Shown in pieces: positions 1-8,701 of a stretch of 64,000 nucleotides of DNA. Below the pieces are notes generated by a model, which worked only from the letters and a program-made list of their open reading frames with translations, was not told the origin of the DNA and searched no databases. The translations under genes were made by a program, and so were the position numbers. Source of the DNA: G963692885 sp964658655 (GTDB taxonomy: Bacteria; Acidobacteriota; Terriglobia; Terriglobales; Acidobacteriaceae); assembly GCA_964658655.1 (NCBI GenBank), contig CAZZZL010000007.1, positions 1 to 64,000 on the forward strand, in the 5' to 3' direction. The first letter of the stretch is position 1. The number at the start of each line of letters is the position of its first letter.

Positions 1-2
1 CG

Positions 3-104
3 CCGGCAGGGGCGACACCTCCGCCGGCTACTCCACCTGCTGCAGCCCCGGCGACGCCACCACCCGCGGCCCCGTCAACACCGCCGCCGGCACCGCAGAA
101 GTAG
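3..104 (+). CDS. C-terminal tail of a truncated Pro/Ala-rich protein
   Basis: Only the last 33 codons are inside the window. The frame that ends at the TAG at 102-104 reads almost wholly Pro, Ala and Thr (for example ATPPPATPPAAAPA) and closes with APQK. Such a tail is typical of a flexible, periplasmic or surface-exposed C-terminus. The function cannot be told from this piece. It is followed within 20 bp by a hairpin terminator, which supports this being the true end of a plus-strand gene. The alternative that this is non-coding GC-rich DNA is not excluded. Confidence 0.5.
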   Translation, partial: PAGATPPPATPPAAAPATPPPAAPSTPPPAPQK

Positions 105-121
105 CTATGAACTGAAAGAAA

Positions 122-149
122 AAAAGGAGGAGCCCCGGCTCCTCCTTTT
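122..149. terminator. Bidirectional rho-independent terminator
   Basis: AAAA, then GGAGGAGC (126-133), loop CCCG, GCTCCTCC (138-145), then TTTT. The 8-bp stem is GC-rich and is flanked by A and T runs, so it can stop transcription both of the plus-strand gene ending at 104 and of the minus-strand receptor gene ending at 244. Confidence 0.8.
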
Positions 150-243
150 CATGGTTATCTCACCAGCCAGCTCACAATCCCGGACCAGTCATTATTGGTG
201 CGAAGCAAATCCCGCCGTACGCGAAGTCCCCGGACGGGCAGAA

Positions 244-2706
244 CTACTTCTGGTGGCCCAGCTGGAGACGGACGCCCATGCGGAAGGTGAATGGCAGCGA
301 TGGATAACCAATCGGCCCGATGTGCTGATCGCTTACGAGATTATTCATCTGCACGTACAGCGAAGCGTAGGAACGCGCCTGGTAGCTGCCGCCGATGTCG
401 ATCTTGGCGTAAGCCGCATCCAGGTTGCGATTTGGCAGCAGCAGCGTATTGCCGAAGTTGAAGTCCGAAGCGCCGAGAAAGTCCGAGTCGTCACTGCGGT
501 GCGCGAATGATCCCTGGAGCGTCGCAAAAAGCTTGCTGCCACTGTAGTTCACGCCAACGAATCCGACATGCGGCGGCTGCCGGAAGGGCCGCGCTCCGAC
601 AAGCGGTGAGCTCGCGCCAATGTTGATATACGGGAACAGTGGATTTACGCTCGGTCCGGCTGCGCTCGACGAAAACGACTTCTGCACTACACCGTCATTG
701 TATGTGTAACCGCCGCGGATAAATATATGCGTCACCACCTGCGACTGGAGAACAGCTTCAATCCCCTGTGCGCGGTACGCGAGCGAATTCAGATCTGCGC
801 CGCCCAAGATGTTGCTGACCGCCGCGACGACCGGCGGCGCTACGCCCAGCTGCAGTAACTGCTGCGGATACACAAACTCAATCTGGTTGCCGAGCTGGTT
901 GTGAAAGTAATTGACATTCATCAGCAACCTCTGGCTGAAGAAGCTCTGCTCGACCCCGCCATCATAACTGCGACTGGTCTCGCCACCGATCGGCCGGATG
1001 CCATATTTTGTCGCGATGGACGCCTGGCCATTCTGCGTCAGCACATCGTAGAGCGAGTCCACCTGCGAGAAGATGTCTGGCTCCTGCACACCCTTCGAGA
1101 AATTGACACTGATTTTTGTGCCATGCGCAAGCCCGCTGCCCGGCCGCACCGGGTAGTACGTAAGCCCCAGTCGCGGCTCGCCGACAGTACCGAAGAGCTG
1201 GTTCTTCTCTACCCCACCGCCAAGCGAGTAGTACACGCGGTTCTTGAAGAGATTGCCCTGGATCTCACCGAGATAGTCATAGTTCGCCCGCTCGAGGGAC
1301 AGCGACTCGCTGTACACAGGATCATGAAAGGCTCCGCGCTCATCTTCGTAGCGAAACCCGAGCACCCACGACAGGTGCGGGTTAAGCGAGTAGCTGCTCT
1401 GCGCGTAAAGCTGGTCGCGGTTGCTGGCAGAGTCTGTTCCGTTGGGATAAACACCGAAATCCGCCGATCCGTAATTCAGCAGTGCCTGGCCGACCACGGT
1501 GTAGCCGTTCGAACCTCTGATACGTACAGGATTGCCGTAATAATTGCCGTCGCCGGCAAAGCCGCCGCCCAGCAGCAATCCTGCGGGATACCATTGCTTC
1601 GCCTGCTCGCGCTTGCGCGTCATTCCATACTGCACGGAGTTGTGCCAGCTTTCGCTGGTCTGCTGATCGATCAGGCCGGTGAAGTAGATGTCCTGATCAC
1701 CCTGCTTGCCGTCATTGGTCAGCTCAAACAGGTTGTACGCGCCTGGCAACCCGACCGACGAATCGCTGTTGCGCCCGGTAATCCGGACACTGGTTGAGCC
1801 AGTCAGCGCATAGCCGAGGTTCAGCACCTGGCTGATGTTCTTGTACTCATCCTGCGGCAGCGCGTTGGACGATTCGAAGATCGCGCCGCCGCCGTAATAA
1901 TCCAGCTTGCTCTTGGTGCCGCCCACCTGCGCCTCGTTGCGCCAGGTATGAAAGTTTCCGGCATCGCCCTCGTAGAACAGGGACGGGAATGAGGTCGATC
2001 CCTGCGGCGTCTTCAGACTCACCACCCCGGTCGCCGCATCCGATCCATACAGCACGGAGTTTGGACCGCGATAGACCTCAAACTCGGACGTTCCGAGCGT
2101 TAGAAAGTTCGAGTAGTCGAAGGTCCCGCCGATATCCTCGATCGGTGTGTCATCGAGCACCACGCGATTCGAGGTCGAACTGCCGCCGCGCACAAACAGC
2201 GAAGTAATGCCGCCATACATGCCTTCCTGCACTACGAAAACACCCGGCGATTGCCGCAGCGCATCCACGAGGAATGCCTGGTTACGGAACTCCGGCCGCT
2301 GGATGACCGAGATCGCGGAGCTTAACTGCGCTTGTGTGGTTGGCATCCCATTTGCCGTGACAACTACTTGCTGATGGACTGCAGCCGGTTCCAGTACGAC
2401 ATCCTGCTCATGCGCCTGCAGCGCACTGGCATAGAAACTCTGGGTCGTGATCTGCTTGAAAGTATTGCTGGCGACGACGACGTAGAAACGGCCCGATGAA
2501 TTATTGCTGATCTGGTAGCTGCCGTCCGATTGAGAGATCGTCGAGGCGACGATCCTGCCCTTCGAGATGAGCGTAACGGTCGCATTCGGCACCGCCGCAC
2601 CAAGCGGGTCGGTGACCCTGCCCTGGACCACGGCGGCATGTGTTGCGATGCAGGTAGACGCCAGGCCCAGCGCACAAGTCAGCTGGACCGTTCGTCCCCA
2701 GGTCAT
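244..2706 (-). CDS. TonB-dependent outer membrane receptor with carboxypeptidase-regulatory-like N-domain
   Basis: About 820 residues. The first 24 form a Sec signal peptide ending near CIATHA. Residues about 27-105 form a CnaB/carboxypeptidase-regulatory-like beta-sandwich (VVQGRVTDPLGAAVPNATVT). A plug domain follows (about 115-225, with VDALRQSPGVFV and VYRGPNSVLYGSDAATGVV, BtuB/CirA-like), then a 22-strand-type barrel to the end. It would take up a scarce ligand across the outer membrane using TonB energy; the ligand is not evident. I chose the ATG at 2706 because AGGG lies just upstream; an in-frame GTG at 2730 is the alternative. It lies 27 bp downstream of the beta-propeller lipoprotein gene, probably in one operon. 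Such N-domain receptors are abundant in Acidobacteriota and Bacteroidota. Confidence 0.9.
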   Translation of the reverse strand: MTWGRTVQLTCALGLASTCIATHAAVVQGRVTDPLGAAVPNATVTLISKGRIVASTISQSDGSYQISNNSSGRFYVVVASNTFKQITTQSFYASALQAHEQDVVLEPAAVHQQVVVTANGMPTTQAQLSSAISVIQRPEFRNQAFLVDALRQSPGVFVVQEGMYGGITSLFVRGGSSTSNRVVLDDTPIEDIGGTFDYSNFLTLGTSEFEVYRGPNSVLYGSDAATGVVSLKTPQGSTSFPSLFYEGDAGNFHTWRNEAQVGGTKSKLDYYGGGAIFESSNALPQDEYKNISQVLNLGYALTGSTSVRITGRNSDSSVGLPGAYNLFELTNDGKQGDQDIYFTGLIDQQTSESWHNSVQYGMTRKREQAKQWYPAGLLLGGGFAGDGNYYGNPVRIRGSNGYTVVGQALLNYGSADFGVYPNGTDSASNRDQLYAQSSYSLNPHLSWVLGFRYEDERGAFHDPVYSESLSLERANYDYLGEIQGNLFKNRVYYSLGGGVEKNQLFGTVGEPRLGLTYYPVRPGSGLAHGTKISVNFSKGVQEPDIFSQVDSLYDVLTQNGQASIATKYGIRPIGGETSRSYDGGVEQSFFSQRLLMNVNYFHNQLGNQIEFVYPQQLLQLGVAPPVVAAVSNILGGADLNSLAYRAQGIEAVLQSQVVTHIFIRGGYTYNDGVVQKSFSSSAAGPSVNPLFPYINIGASSPLVGARPFRQPPHVGFVGVNYSGSKLFATLQGSFAHRSDDSDFLGASDFNFGNTLLLPNRNLDAAYAKIDIGGSYQARSYASLYVQMNNLVSDQHIGPIGYPSLPFTFRMGVRLQLGHQK

Positions 2707-2733
2707 GGTCCCTAAACTTTTCACCCGCACAGG

Positions 2734-4332
2734 TTACTGCACAGGGGCAATGCGGGTGCAGAAAGTTGAAGTATCGCTGGCGACACAGGGAATGCCGAAG
2801 CCGCTCGAATTGCTGTTCACCAGCGAGTTGATGGTCGCGGTCGAAGAAACATTCTGTGTCGAACTGTAGACCGAAACAGCATTAGCCGGGAGCAGGACCG
2901 AGGCTGCAACTGTGTCTGTCTGTGTATTGATCGCGACCAGTGCATTCGAATCTGGCGAAGAGACGTAGACCTTACCCGCCGGCGTGCTGTAGACCGAAGC
3001 AATGGACTTTGGCCGGAACAGGCCCAGCGGATTGTTCGCCGTCGGCGTGACACTGGGCAGCTGGATAGTCTTCGAAACGGTGAACGTGCTCAAGTTCACG
3101 ACCGACACTGTTCCATCAACCTGGTTCGCGACATAAGCCTTGGTACCGTCGCGGAGGATAGTCAGTGCCACCGGTCCCTTGCCAACAGCGATCGGAGGCG
3201 CGGCGGGTCCGAAGTTCGGCCCATCATTGCCGAACACATCGGTCGGAACATTGATGACGCTGACCGTGTTGGAGTCGTAGTTAGCGGTGACGAGCAGAGA
3301 TGAAGGCGTATACAGGTCTGCGAAAACCGGGCCTGCGCCAGTGGGAATGGTGGACGATCCCGTCGCCGGAACCACATCCGGCAGGTTGCTCTGGGCGTTG
3401 ATTACCGTGATGCTGCCGGTAGCGCCGGATCCCGTTCCGCCATTGCCGCCTCGGTTCAGGATGAAGGCCCGCTGGAAATCCGCGGACTCGATGCCGTACA
3501 CCGGGCAGATGCCGACAGGAATCTGTTTCGAATTGGTATTCGTGGTGACTTCGATCGAATCCGCTTCGCCATGAGTCGTGACAGACGAGGGTGTGTCGCA
3601 GGCATCTGCACTGGCCAGCGGGCCGCCGCCAACCGCGGTATTGCCCTGGCTGATGGAGTAAATGCGTGGACCGCCGGAGGTTCCGGCGAAGTTCACCGGA
3701 TTTGGCGCAACCTGGATCTCCTGCTGCAACGAGGGCGTGCCGCTGGTCGAGGTCAACTGGGCCACGTAACCTGCATTAGCTGCTTTATTAGAGGCCGCCG
3801 CAGTGGATAGCAGAGTGACCGGATCGATGTATGGCTCAATCAGATAGAGCGAAGTCGTGGTCGAAATGGCATTGAACGGGTATGCCTGCGCGGGAATCGT
3901 GGAGCTGCTGACATCCTGGGTACGCAGACCTCCGCCGCTTGCTGTGCCGACGGTGATGGCATATGAGTCGAGCGTAAAGCTGCCCTGCACGCCCGAAGCG
4001 ACACCGGTCGTGGTCGAGTTGCCGTTAAGGTTATAAGCTTGCGTGCCACCCGAGTTCAGCGTAAAGCCGAAGGGCCCATTGCTCAGCGTGGCCTGCGCGA
4101 CCACCGTGTCGCCAAAAGCATCGATGATGGTGACCAGGCCAGCCGCAGTCGCGCTCGGCGAGGACAGGGCTACGAAATAGGCACTGGGCTGGGCAGCAGG
4201 ACCAGTAGGGGTAAGAGGTGTGACAACCGGCCGATACTGCGCTCCGCAGCCTGCTACCAAAAGAAGCAGCGTTCCCGCTGCCTGCCACGGGCACTTGGCC
4301 CTTGTGATACTCCGCACGCTTAAATACCTCAC
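2734..4332 (-). CDS. Exported lipoprotein with YVTN/YncE-like beta-propeller repeats
   Basis: From the GTG at 4332 the protein has 532 residues with a lipoprotein signal peptide: basic N-region, hydrophobic TLLLLV and lipobox LVAGC (Cys at residue 29). The frame stays open to a TTG at 4404, giving an unlikely long leader. The body carries repeated beta-propeller blades such as GTKAYVANQVDGTVSVVNLS, LLVTANYDSNTVSVINV and KVYVSSPDSNALVAINTQTD, the YVTN/YncE pattern. It would sit lipid-anchored in the periplasm or outer membrane. The next gene is a TonB-dependent receptor 27 bp downstream, so it may be the receptor's surface or periplasmic partner, as lipoproteins of SusCD-like or BtuBG-like systems are. 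That partnership is inference. Confidence 0.8.
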   Translation of the reverse strand: MRYLSVRSITRAKCPWQAAGTLLLLVAGCGAQYRPVVTPLTPTGPAAQPSAYFVALSSPSATAAGLVTIIDAFGDTVVAQATLSNGPFGFTLNSGGTQAYNLNGNSTTTGVASGVQGSFTLDSYAITVGTASGGGLRTQDVSSSTIPAQAYPFNAISTTTSLYLIEPYIDPVTLLSTAAASNKAANAGYVAQLTSTSGTPSLQQEIQVAPNPVNFAGTSGGPRIYSISQGNTAVGGGPLASADACDTPSSVTTHGEADSIEVTTNTNSKQIPVGICPVYGIESADFQRAFILNRGGNGGTGSGATGSITVINAQSNLPDVVPATGSSTIPTGAGPVFADLYTPSSLLVTANYDSNTVSVINVPTDVFGNDGPNFGPAAPPIAVGKGPVALTILRDGTKAYVANQVDGTVSVVNLSTFTVSKTIQLPSVTPTANNPLGLFRPKSIASVYSTPAGKVYVSSPDSNALVAINTQTDTVAASVLLPANAVSVYSSTQNVSSTATINSLVNSNSSGFGIPCVASDTSTFCTRIAPVQ

Positions 4333-4442
4333 AGCACCATTCAAAGACTTTGGTTCACAGACTTGGTTTGTCCACGAGTTTAGAAGACGATTGTAACCCA
4401 GCAACGGCCATGAAAGTTACCCGCAAACCGTCGACAGGCAGG

Positions 4443-5159
4443 TCAGACCCCTAGTCGCCACAGGGAGTAGCTCATCAGTTCATGAGCTATGCGCCGTATC
4501 CGCTCGCGCCGGCGGATGGGCCGACCGGAATCACGGGGTGACGTGAAGACATGCAGACCGTAATGCTGGCATAGAGCGCGAATCCGGAAGAGGTGCGTCG
4601 CATCCGAGACTGCAATGACTCGCGACAGGTGATTCTCCCGGGCGATCACAGCCAACTGGCTCGCGGACGCCTCGGTATTGTTACTGCGGGTTTCGGCGAT
4701 GATCTGGCTCTCGGGGACACCGTGCGCGACCAGGTAATCGCGGCCGACGCTGCCTTCGGAATGCAGAGCGTCGCCCTGGCCTCCAAGAGTGACGATCATT
4801 GGTGCGAGCCCCCTCTGGTACAGGGCCAGGGCATGGTCGAGCCGCGCACGCAGTACAGGTGAGGGATGCCCGTCATATTCGGCTGCGCCAAAGACAGCGA
4901 TCGCATCTGCCGGCCGCGCCTCATCATGGGTCGCGTAGTAGCGGATCTGGCCGAAGACCCATGCAAACCATCCGCCCGCGGCGACCAGCACAAGAAGGAT
5001 GAGGCCAAAGGCTATTTGCGGAACCCAGGGTCGGCGACTCCTGGTTCCGGCCATGCCGGGTCCCGAAGAACCGACTGCAGGCGTGACAGCAGGACCGGTC
5101 GTCCGGCTTGTCGCTTCGCCGTAGGGATCACGCTCGAGTCCTGGTCCCTGCGCGTCCAT
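4443..5159 (-). CDS. DUF218 (YdcF/SanA/ElyC-like) membrane-anchored protein
   Basis: 238 residues: about 48 hydrophilic residues, one membrane segment (about 49-70, FGLILLVLVAAGGWFAWVFG), then an extracytoplasmic DUF218 domain. The DUF218 marks are ADAIAVFGAAEYDG, RLDHALALYQRG, VTLGGQGD, the NTEASA motif and ISDATHL-like VSDATHLFR. Family members (SanA, ElyC) affect envelope barrier function and peptidoglycan or polyprenyl-carrier metabolism, but the reaction is not settled. Its ATG lies 2 bp after the stop of tsaC, so the two are co-transcribed. The extended hydrophilic N-terminus before the membrane segment is unusual; a later start is possible. Confidence 0.85.
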   Translation of the reverse strand: MDAQGPGLERDPYGEATSRTTGPAVTPAVGSSGPGMAGTRSRRPWVPQIAFGLILLVLVAAGGWFAWVFGQIRYYATHDEARPADAIAVFGAAEYDGHPSPVLRARLDHALALYQRGLAPMIVTLGGQGDALHSEGSVGRDYLVAHGVPESQIIAETRSNNTEASASQLAVIARENHLSRVIAVSDATHLFRIRALCQHYGLHVFTSPRDSGRPIRRRERIRRIAHELMSYSLWRLGV

Positions 5160-5161
5160 CG

Positions 5162-5824
5162 TCAGGCCTGCAGTGCCAGCGCAATCTCGTGTGTTGGAAT
5201 CGATCCCTCACGCAGGATCTGCCACGAGCCGTTTCCCGCACTCATATCGACAATGGTCGTTGGACTACCATGCGAAGTCGGGCCGCCATCCACAATCAGC
5301 GGTATCCGATCGCCGATCTGGTCGCGTACACACGCGGCGTACGTACACTCCGGCGCATTCTGCAGGTTGGCTGACGTGGCCGTGATCGGCAGTCCAAAAG
5401 CCTCGACCACCGCGCGTGCAATGGCACAGTCCGGAACCCGTAGTGCCACATTGCCGGTATTCGCCGTCGATCGCAGTGGGAGCTTGGTGCCGGCCTTGAC
5501 GATGATGGTCAGCGGCCCCGGCCAGAAGCGCTCGGCCAGCTTGTCAAAATTGGCATCGGTATCACGGGCCAGTTGATACGCCTGCGAGACCGAACTGATC
5601 AGCAGCGAAAGCGGCTTGTGCTTCAGTCGCGACTTGATACTGTAGATCGCCTTCACCGCACCCAGGTTTACCGGGTCGACCGCTAGGCCGTAAAACGTAT
5701 CGGTGGGCATGCCAATGACCTTGCCGCTTTCCAGGCAGGACACGATGTACTTGATAAGTTCAGGCTCCGGTTCGTCCGGATGCACCCTTAGAATTTCCGC
5801 TGACAAGTTGTCTCCCAAAGGCAC
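5162..5824 (-). CDS. tsaC: L-threonylcarbamoyladenylate synthase (YrdC/Sua5 family)
   Basis: 220 residues, the single-domain TsaC length, without the Sua5 C-terminal domain. It makes threonylcarbamoyl-AMP from Thr, bicarbonate and ATP for the t6A modification of ANN-decoding tRNAs. Visible motifs: PTDTFYGLAVD in the nucleotide cavity, the basic SIKSRLKHKPLSLLI stretch, WPGPLTIIVKA, LRVPD and TSANLQNAP. The first start is GTG at 5824; a TTG at 5806 has a better ribosome site (GGGAG six bases upstream) and may be the real one. It is the first gene of a two-gene unit with the DUF218 gene. Confidence 0.92.
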   Translation of the reverse strand: MPLGDNLSAEILRVHPDEPEPELIKYIVSCLESGKVIGMPTDTFYGLAVDPVNLGAVKAIYSIKSRLKHKPLSLLISSVSQAYQLARDTDANFDKLAERFWPGPLTIIVKAGTKLPLRSTANTGNVALRVPDCAIARAVVEAFGLPITATSANLQNAPECTYAACVRDQIGDRIPLIVDGGPTSHGSPTTIVDMSAGNGSWQILREGSIPTHEIALALQA

Positions 5825-5965
5825 AGCATACAGCGAGAGTCGGGTTTCTGTGCAGTTACCTGTTTCCGGAGCAGCGCTTTTAGCCGAGTAGTGGATTCCC
5901 GACTTCGGCTACCGCCAATCTGTACCCCACGCTCGTATGTCGACCGACACGCTCATCATCCCACT

Positions 5966-6061
5966 TGTCATCCCGACCGAAGCGAAGCGCAGTGGAGGGA
6001 TCTGCATTTCGCTTGCCCCGCCAATCAAACCGGATCAGTCTTTACCGGCGCAACGCGCGAT
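5966..6061. repeat. Composite REP-like intergenic repeat, copy 1
   Basis: Starts with TGTCATCCCGACCGAAGCGA (5966 on), a REP-like element of the type scattered through acidobacterial genomes. It ends with a 25-base module (6037-6061, containing CTTTACCGGCGCAACGCG) that recurs exactly at 8291-8315. The copy lies just before the SpoU methyltransferase gene. Confidence 0.7.
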
Positions 6062-6098
6062 CCGCCGTACGTCCGGTACACGAAGCTAGAATGGGACC

Positions 6099-6890
6099 AT
6101 GCTTTCGACCAGCATTCGCGCCGTCACCAGCCGCCAGAACAGCCGCGTCAAGGCATTGCGCGCTGCTTTCGAGCGGCATGGACGAAATGATGGACTGATT
6201 GGCATCGAAGGCGAACATCTTCTGCTAGAAGCACTGCGCAGTAACCTGACGCTGGAAACAGTCTTCGTTGTCGCCGGGAATGAACACTGGTTTGAAGACC
6301 TGCAACTGCCGGCCGGTGTCGAAGTCCTGTCACTGCCAGTAGACATCTTTGCAAGCGCGGTGACGACCGAAACGCCGCAGCCGATCGCCGCCCTCGTGCA
6401 TACGCCAGCATTTCAGCTTCAAGAGCTTGTGACTACTACAAGCCCGCTCATTGTCATCAGCGCCGGCTTGCAGGATCCGGGCAACCTCGGCACACTCATA
6501 CGCTCGGCAGAAGCATTCGGCGCCAGTGGACTGATCGCTTTGCCCGGTACAGTGAGCCAGTGGAATGCCAAGGCACTTCGTGCTTCGTCTGGCTCGGCCT
6601 TCCGGCTTCCGGTGGTCAGCAGCGGCCTTTCGGAGACGATTGAAACTCTGCGTGGCCACGGTATCCGTCTGCTCGCCGCATCGGCAGGCGAGAGCAAATT
6701 CGACTACGACCTTCGGCAGCCAACTGCCATCTTCATTGGCAACGAAGGTTCAGGACTTTCGCCGGAGATACTCGACCGGATGGACGCCCGCATCGCAATA
6801 CCCTGCCCTGGCATTACTGAAAGCCTCAACGCTGCGGTCGCCGGCAGCATCCTCCTCTATGAAGCATCTCGTCAGCGAGGACAGGCATGA
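6099..6890 (+). CDS. TrmH/SpoU-family RNA 2'-O-ribose methyltransferase
   Basis: 263 residues. An N-terminal RNA-binding (SpoU_sub_bind-like) part of about 95 residues precedes a SPOUT domain. The three trefoil-knot motifs are clear: DPGNLGTLIRSAEAFGASG (motif 1), IFIGNEGSGLS (motif 2) and IPCPGITESLNAAVAGSILL (motif 3). The family methylates a ribose 2'-OH in rRNA or tRNA with S-adenosylmethionine. The 2-domain layout fits the RlmB/TsnR/YsgA group, but the target nucleotide cannot be read from sequence. Its stop overlaps the rarA start (ATGA), so the two genes are translationally coupled. Confidence 0.9.
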   Translation: MLSTSIRAVTSRQNSRVKALRAAFERHGRNDGLIGIEGEHLLLEALRSNLTLETVFVVAGNEHWFEDLQLPAGVEVLSLPVDIFASAVTTETPQPIAALVHTPAFQLQELVTTTSPLIVISAGLQDPGNLGTLIRSAEAFGASGLIALPGTVSQWNAKALRASSGSAFRLPVVSSGLSETIETLRGHGIRLLAASAGESKFDYDLRQPTAIFIGNEGSGLSPEILDRMDARIAIPCPGITESLNAAVAGSILLYEASRQRGQA

Positions 6891-8215
6891 GCCTCTTCGG
6901 CGCGGCCACCGTCGGCGAGCAAAGGCGAGCCACGCCGCTCGCCGAGCGTATGCGCCCCCAATCCCTCGACGAATATGTAGGCCAGGAGCACCTGCTTGGT
7001 CCCGGCAAACCGTTGCGGTTACAGATTAAGCAGGACGATGCCTCGTCGATGATTTTCTGGGGGCCGCCCGGCGTCGGCAAGACGACGCTAGCGAAAATCA
7101 TTGCGGTCACGACCAGCGCGACGTTCATTGAATTCTCCGCCGTCCTCTCCGGTATCAAGGAGATCAAGCAGGTGATGGTCGACGCGGAAAAAGCCGCGCA
7201 GTTCGGCTCGCGCACCATCCTCTTCGTCGACGAAATTCATCGCTTCAACAAGGCGCAGCAGGACGCATTTCTTCCCTATGTCGAGCGCGGGACGGTGCGA
7301 CTGATTGGCGCAACTACCGAGAACCCGTCCTTCGAGATCATTGCGGCACTCCTGTCCCGCTGCCGCGTGTACACGCTCAAGGCTCTCAGCGAGAGCGAAT
7401 TGGTCACGCTGCTCAACCGCGCTCTGAGGGACGAACTGCGCGGCATCGCGAACATGCACCTCACCGCGGATCAGGACGCGCTCGAAATGATTGCTGCGTA
7501 CGCGAGTGGCGATGGCCGAGGATCGCTCAATACGCTCGAGATCGCGGCCCGGCTTGCTATCGGCCGCAGTCTCAGCACCATCACAAAAGAGATCGTCGGC
7601 GAAGCGCTGCAGCAGCGCATCCTGCTCTATGACAAGGCCGGCGAAGAGCATTACAACCTCATCTCCGCGCTGCATAAGTCGATTCGCAACAGTGACGCGC
7701 ACGCAACGCTCTACTGGCTCGGCCGCATGCTCAAGTCCGGCGAAGATCCAATGTACATTGCGCGCCGCCTGGTCCGCATGGCCAGCGAAGACATCGGCCT
7801 CGCCGCCCCAGAAGCTTTGAACCTGACACTATCGGCACGCGATGCGATGGATTTTCTTGGCAGCCCTGAAGGCGAGCTCGCCCTCGCGCAGGCGGCCGTT
7901 TATCTTGCGCTCGCGCCGAAGTCGAACGCTGTCTACACTGCCTGGGCCGAGGTCTTCGCCGACATTGAAGCCACTCGCGCCGAGCCTGTCCCGCTGCACC
8001 TGCGCAACGCCCCGACTGGTCTCATGAAGTCGCTCGACTATGGCAAGGGCTATAAATACGCGCATGACGAAGAAGGTCGCGTCGCGGACATGGATTGCCT
8101 TCCCGACTCCCTGCAAGGACGCGAATATTACCGTCCAACGCAGGAAGGTCGCGAAAAGCTGCTGGCACAAAGGATGGATGAGGTCAGACGTTTACGCGAA
8201 GCGAAGCGCGAGTAG
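6887..8215 (+). CDS. rarA: Replication-associated recombination protein A (RarA/MgsA) AAA ATPase
   Basis: 442 residues, the normal length. Acts at stalled replication forks as a clamp-loader-like tetrameric ATPase. N-terminal LAERMRPQSLDEYVGQEHLL is the family signature, followed by Walker A GPPGVGKTT, Walker B ILFVDEIHRF, sensor 1 region LIGATTENPSFE, and the C-terminal MgsA part (ISALHKSIRNSD, DPMYIARRLVRMASEDIG). The ATG overlaps the preceding methyltransferase stop by 4 bases. The gene pair is flanked on both sides by copies of a composite repeat. Confidence 0.97.
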   Translation: MSLFGAATVGEQRRATPLAERMRPQSLDEYVGQEHLLGPGKPLRLQIKQDDASSMIFWGPPGVGKTTLAKIIAVTTSATFIEFSAVLSGIKEIKQVMVDAEKAAQFGSRTILFVDEIHRFNKAQQDAFLPYVERGTVRLIGATTENPSFEIIAALLSRCRVYTLKALSESELVTLLNRALRDELRGIANMHLTADQDALEMIAAYASGDGRGSLNTLEIAARLAIGRSLSTITKEIVGEALQQRILLYDKAGEEHYNLISALHKSIRNSDAHATLYWLGRMLKSGEDPMYIARRLVRMASEDIGLAAPEALNLTLSARDAMDFLGSPEGELALAQAAVYLALAPKSNAVYTAWAEVFADIEATRAEPVPLHLRNAPTGLMKSLDYGKGYKYAHDEEGRVADMDCLPDSLQGREYYRPTQEGREKLLAQRMDEVRRLREAKRE

Positions 8216-8240
8216 CGGGCTCTTTTCACTAACTCAGGAG

Positions 8241-8315
8241 TGTCATCCTTCGGCTTCGCTCAGTATGACAATCTGAACTAGCAGAGAACAAGTCTTTACC
8301 GGCGCAACGCGCGAT
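8241..8315. repeat. Composite REP-like intergenic repeat, copy 2
   Basis: Begins with a palindromic element whose ends TGTCAT (8241) and ATGACA (8265-8270) pair, with a CGGCTTCGCTCAG interior, and ends in the 25-base module (8291-8315) identical to 6037-6061. It lies in the convergent gap between rarA and the DUF4019 gene, where the palindrome may also end transcripts. Confidence 0.7.
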
Positions 8316-8324
8316 TCGCAGTAG

Positions 8325-8663
8325 CTATTGGACGGCGTAGCCTACTGGTTTCCAGGTCGTGCCGTCGAAGGACATGATGACGCTTTCAAGCATCGCGTGC
8401 TTGGCCCCAAAGTAAGTCTCCCATACGAACGCAACATACTGTCCTGTGGGCAATCCAGGGAACTGCTCGCGATACTGCGTTGTCTGCAACGTGCGCTCGA
8501 CCAGCGGATCGATCGGTTTGCGCATGGTGTCCAGACGGTTCAACCAGGCTGCTTCCGAAACATGCTGCTGAAGAAAGGGTGCCGACGCTTTCCAGCTTTC
8601 GGCATACTTCTCAGCGTCGACAATTTCCAGCCAGGTGGCAGCGGCTTTCTGCGCCGCTGCCAC
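8325..8663 (-). CDS. DUF4019 protein, signal peptide apparently out of frame
   Basis: The 112-residue frame from the GTG at 8663 carries a DUF4019 domain (KAAATWLEIVDAEKYAESWK, then QYREQFPGLPTGQYVAFVWE and WKPVGYAVQ). It resembles the neighbour at 8702-9214, so the two look like a tandem duplication. DUF4019 proteins are normally exported. Here a good signal peptide (LPLRKVRIIITLLCVAAGG) is encoded directly upstream in a different frame, from a TTG at 8709 or 8715 that overlaps the stop of the neighbour. The natural gene would therefore need a frame change near 8645-8665. Either the gene is broken, or one base is wrong in the assembly, or a leaderless form is made. Function unknown. Confidence 0.6.
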   Translation of the reverse strand: MAAAQKAAATWLEIVDAEKYAESWKASAPFLQQHVSEAAWLNRLDTMRKPIDPLVERTLQTTQYREQFPGLPTGQYVAFVWETYFGAKHAMLESVIMSFDGTTWKPVGYAVQ

Positions 8664-8701
8664 CGGCAGCGACGCACAGAAGCGTGATGATGATACGAAC
8701 T

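Noticed and set aside
901..1797. 298-codon open frame on the plus strand opposite the TonB receptor
   Set aside because: It lies fully inside a recognised gene on the other strand and has no family-like sequence. GC-rich codon use makes long antisense frames common here.
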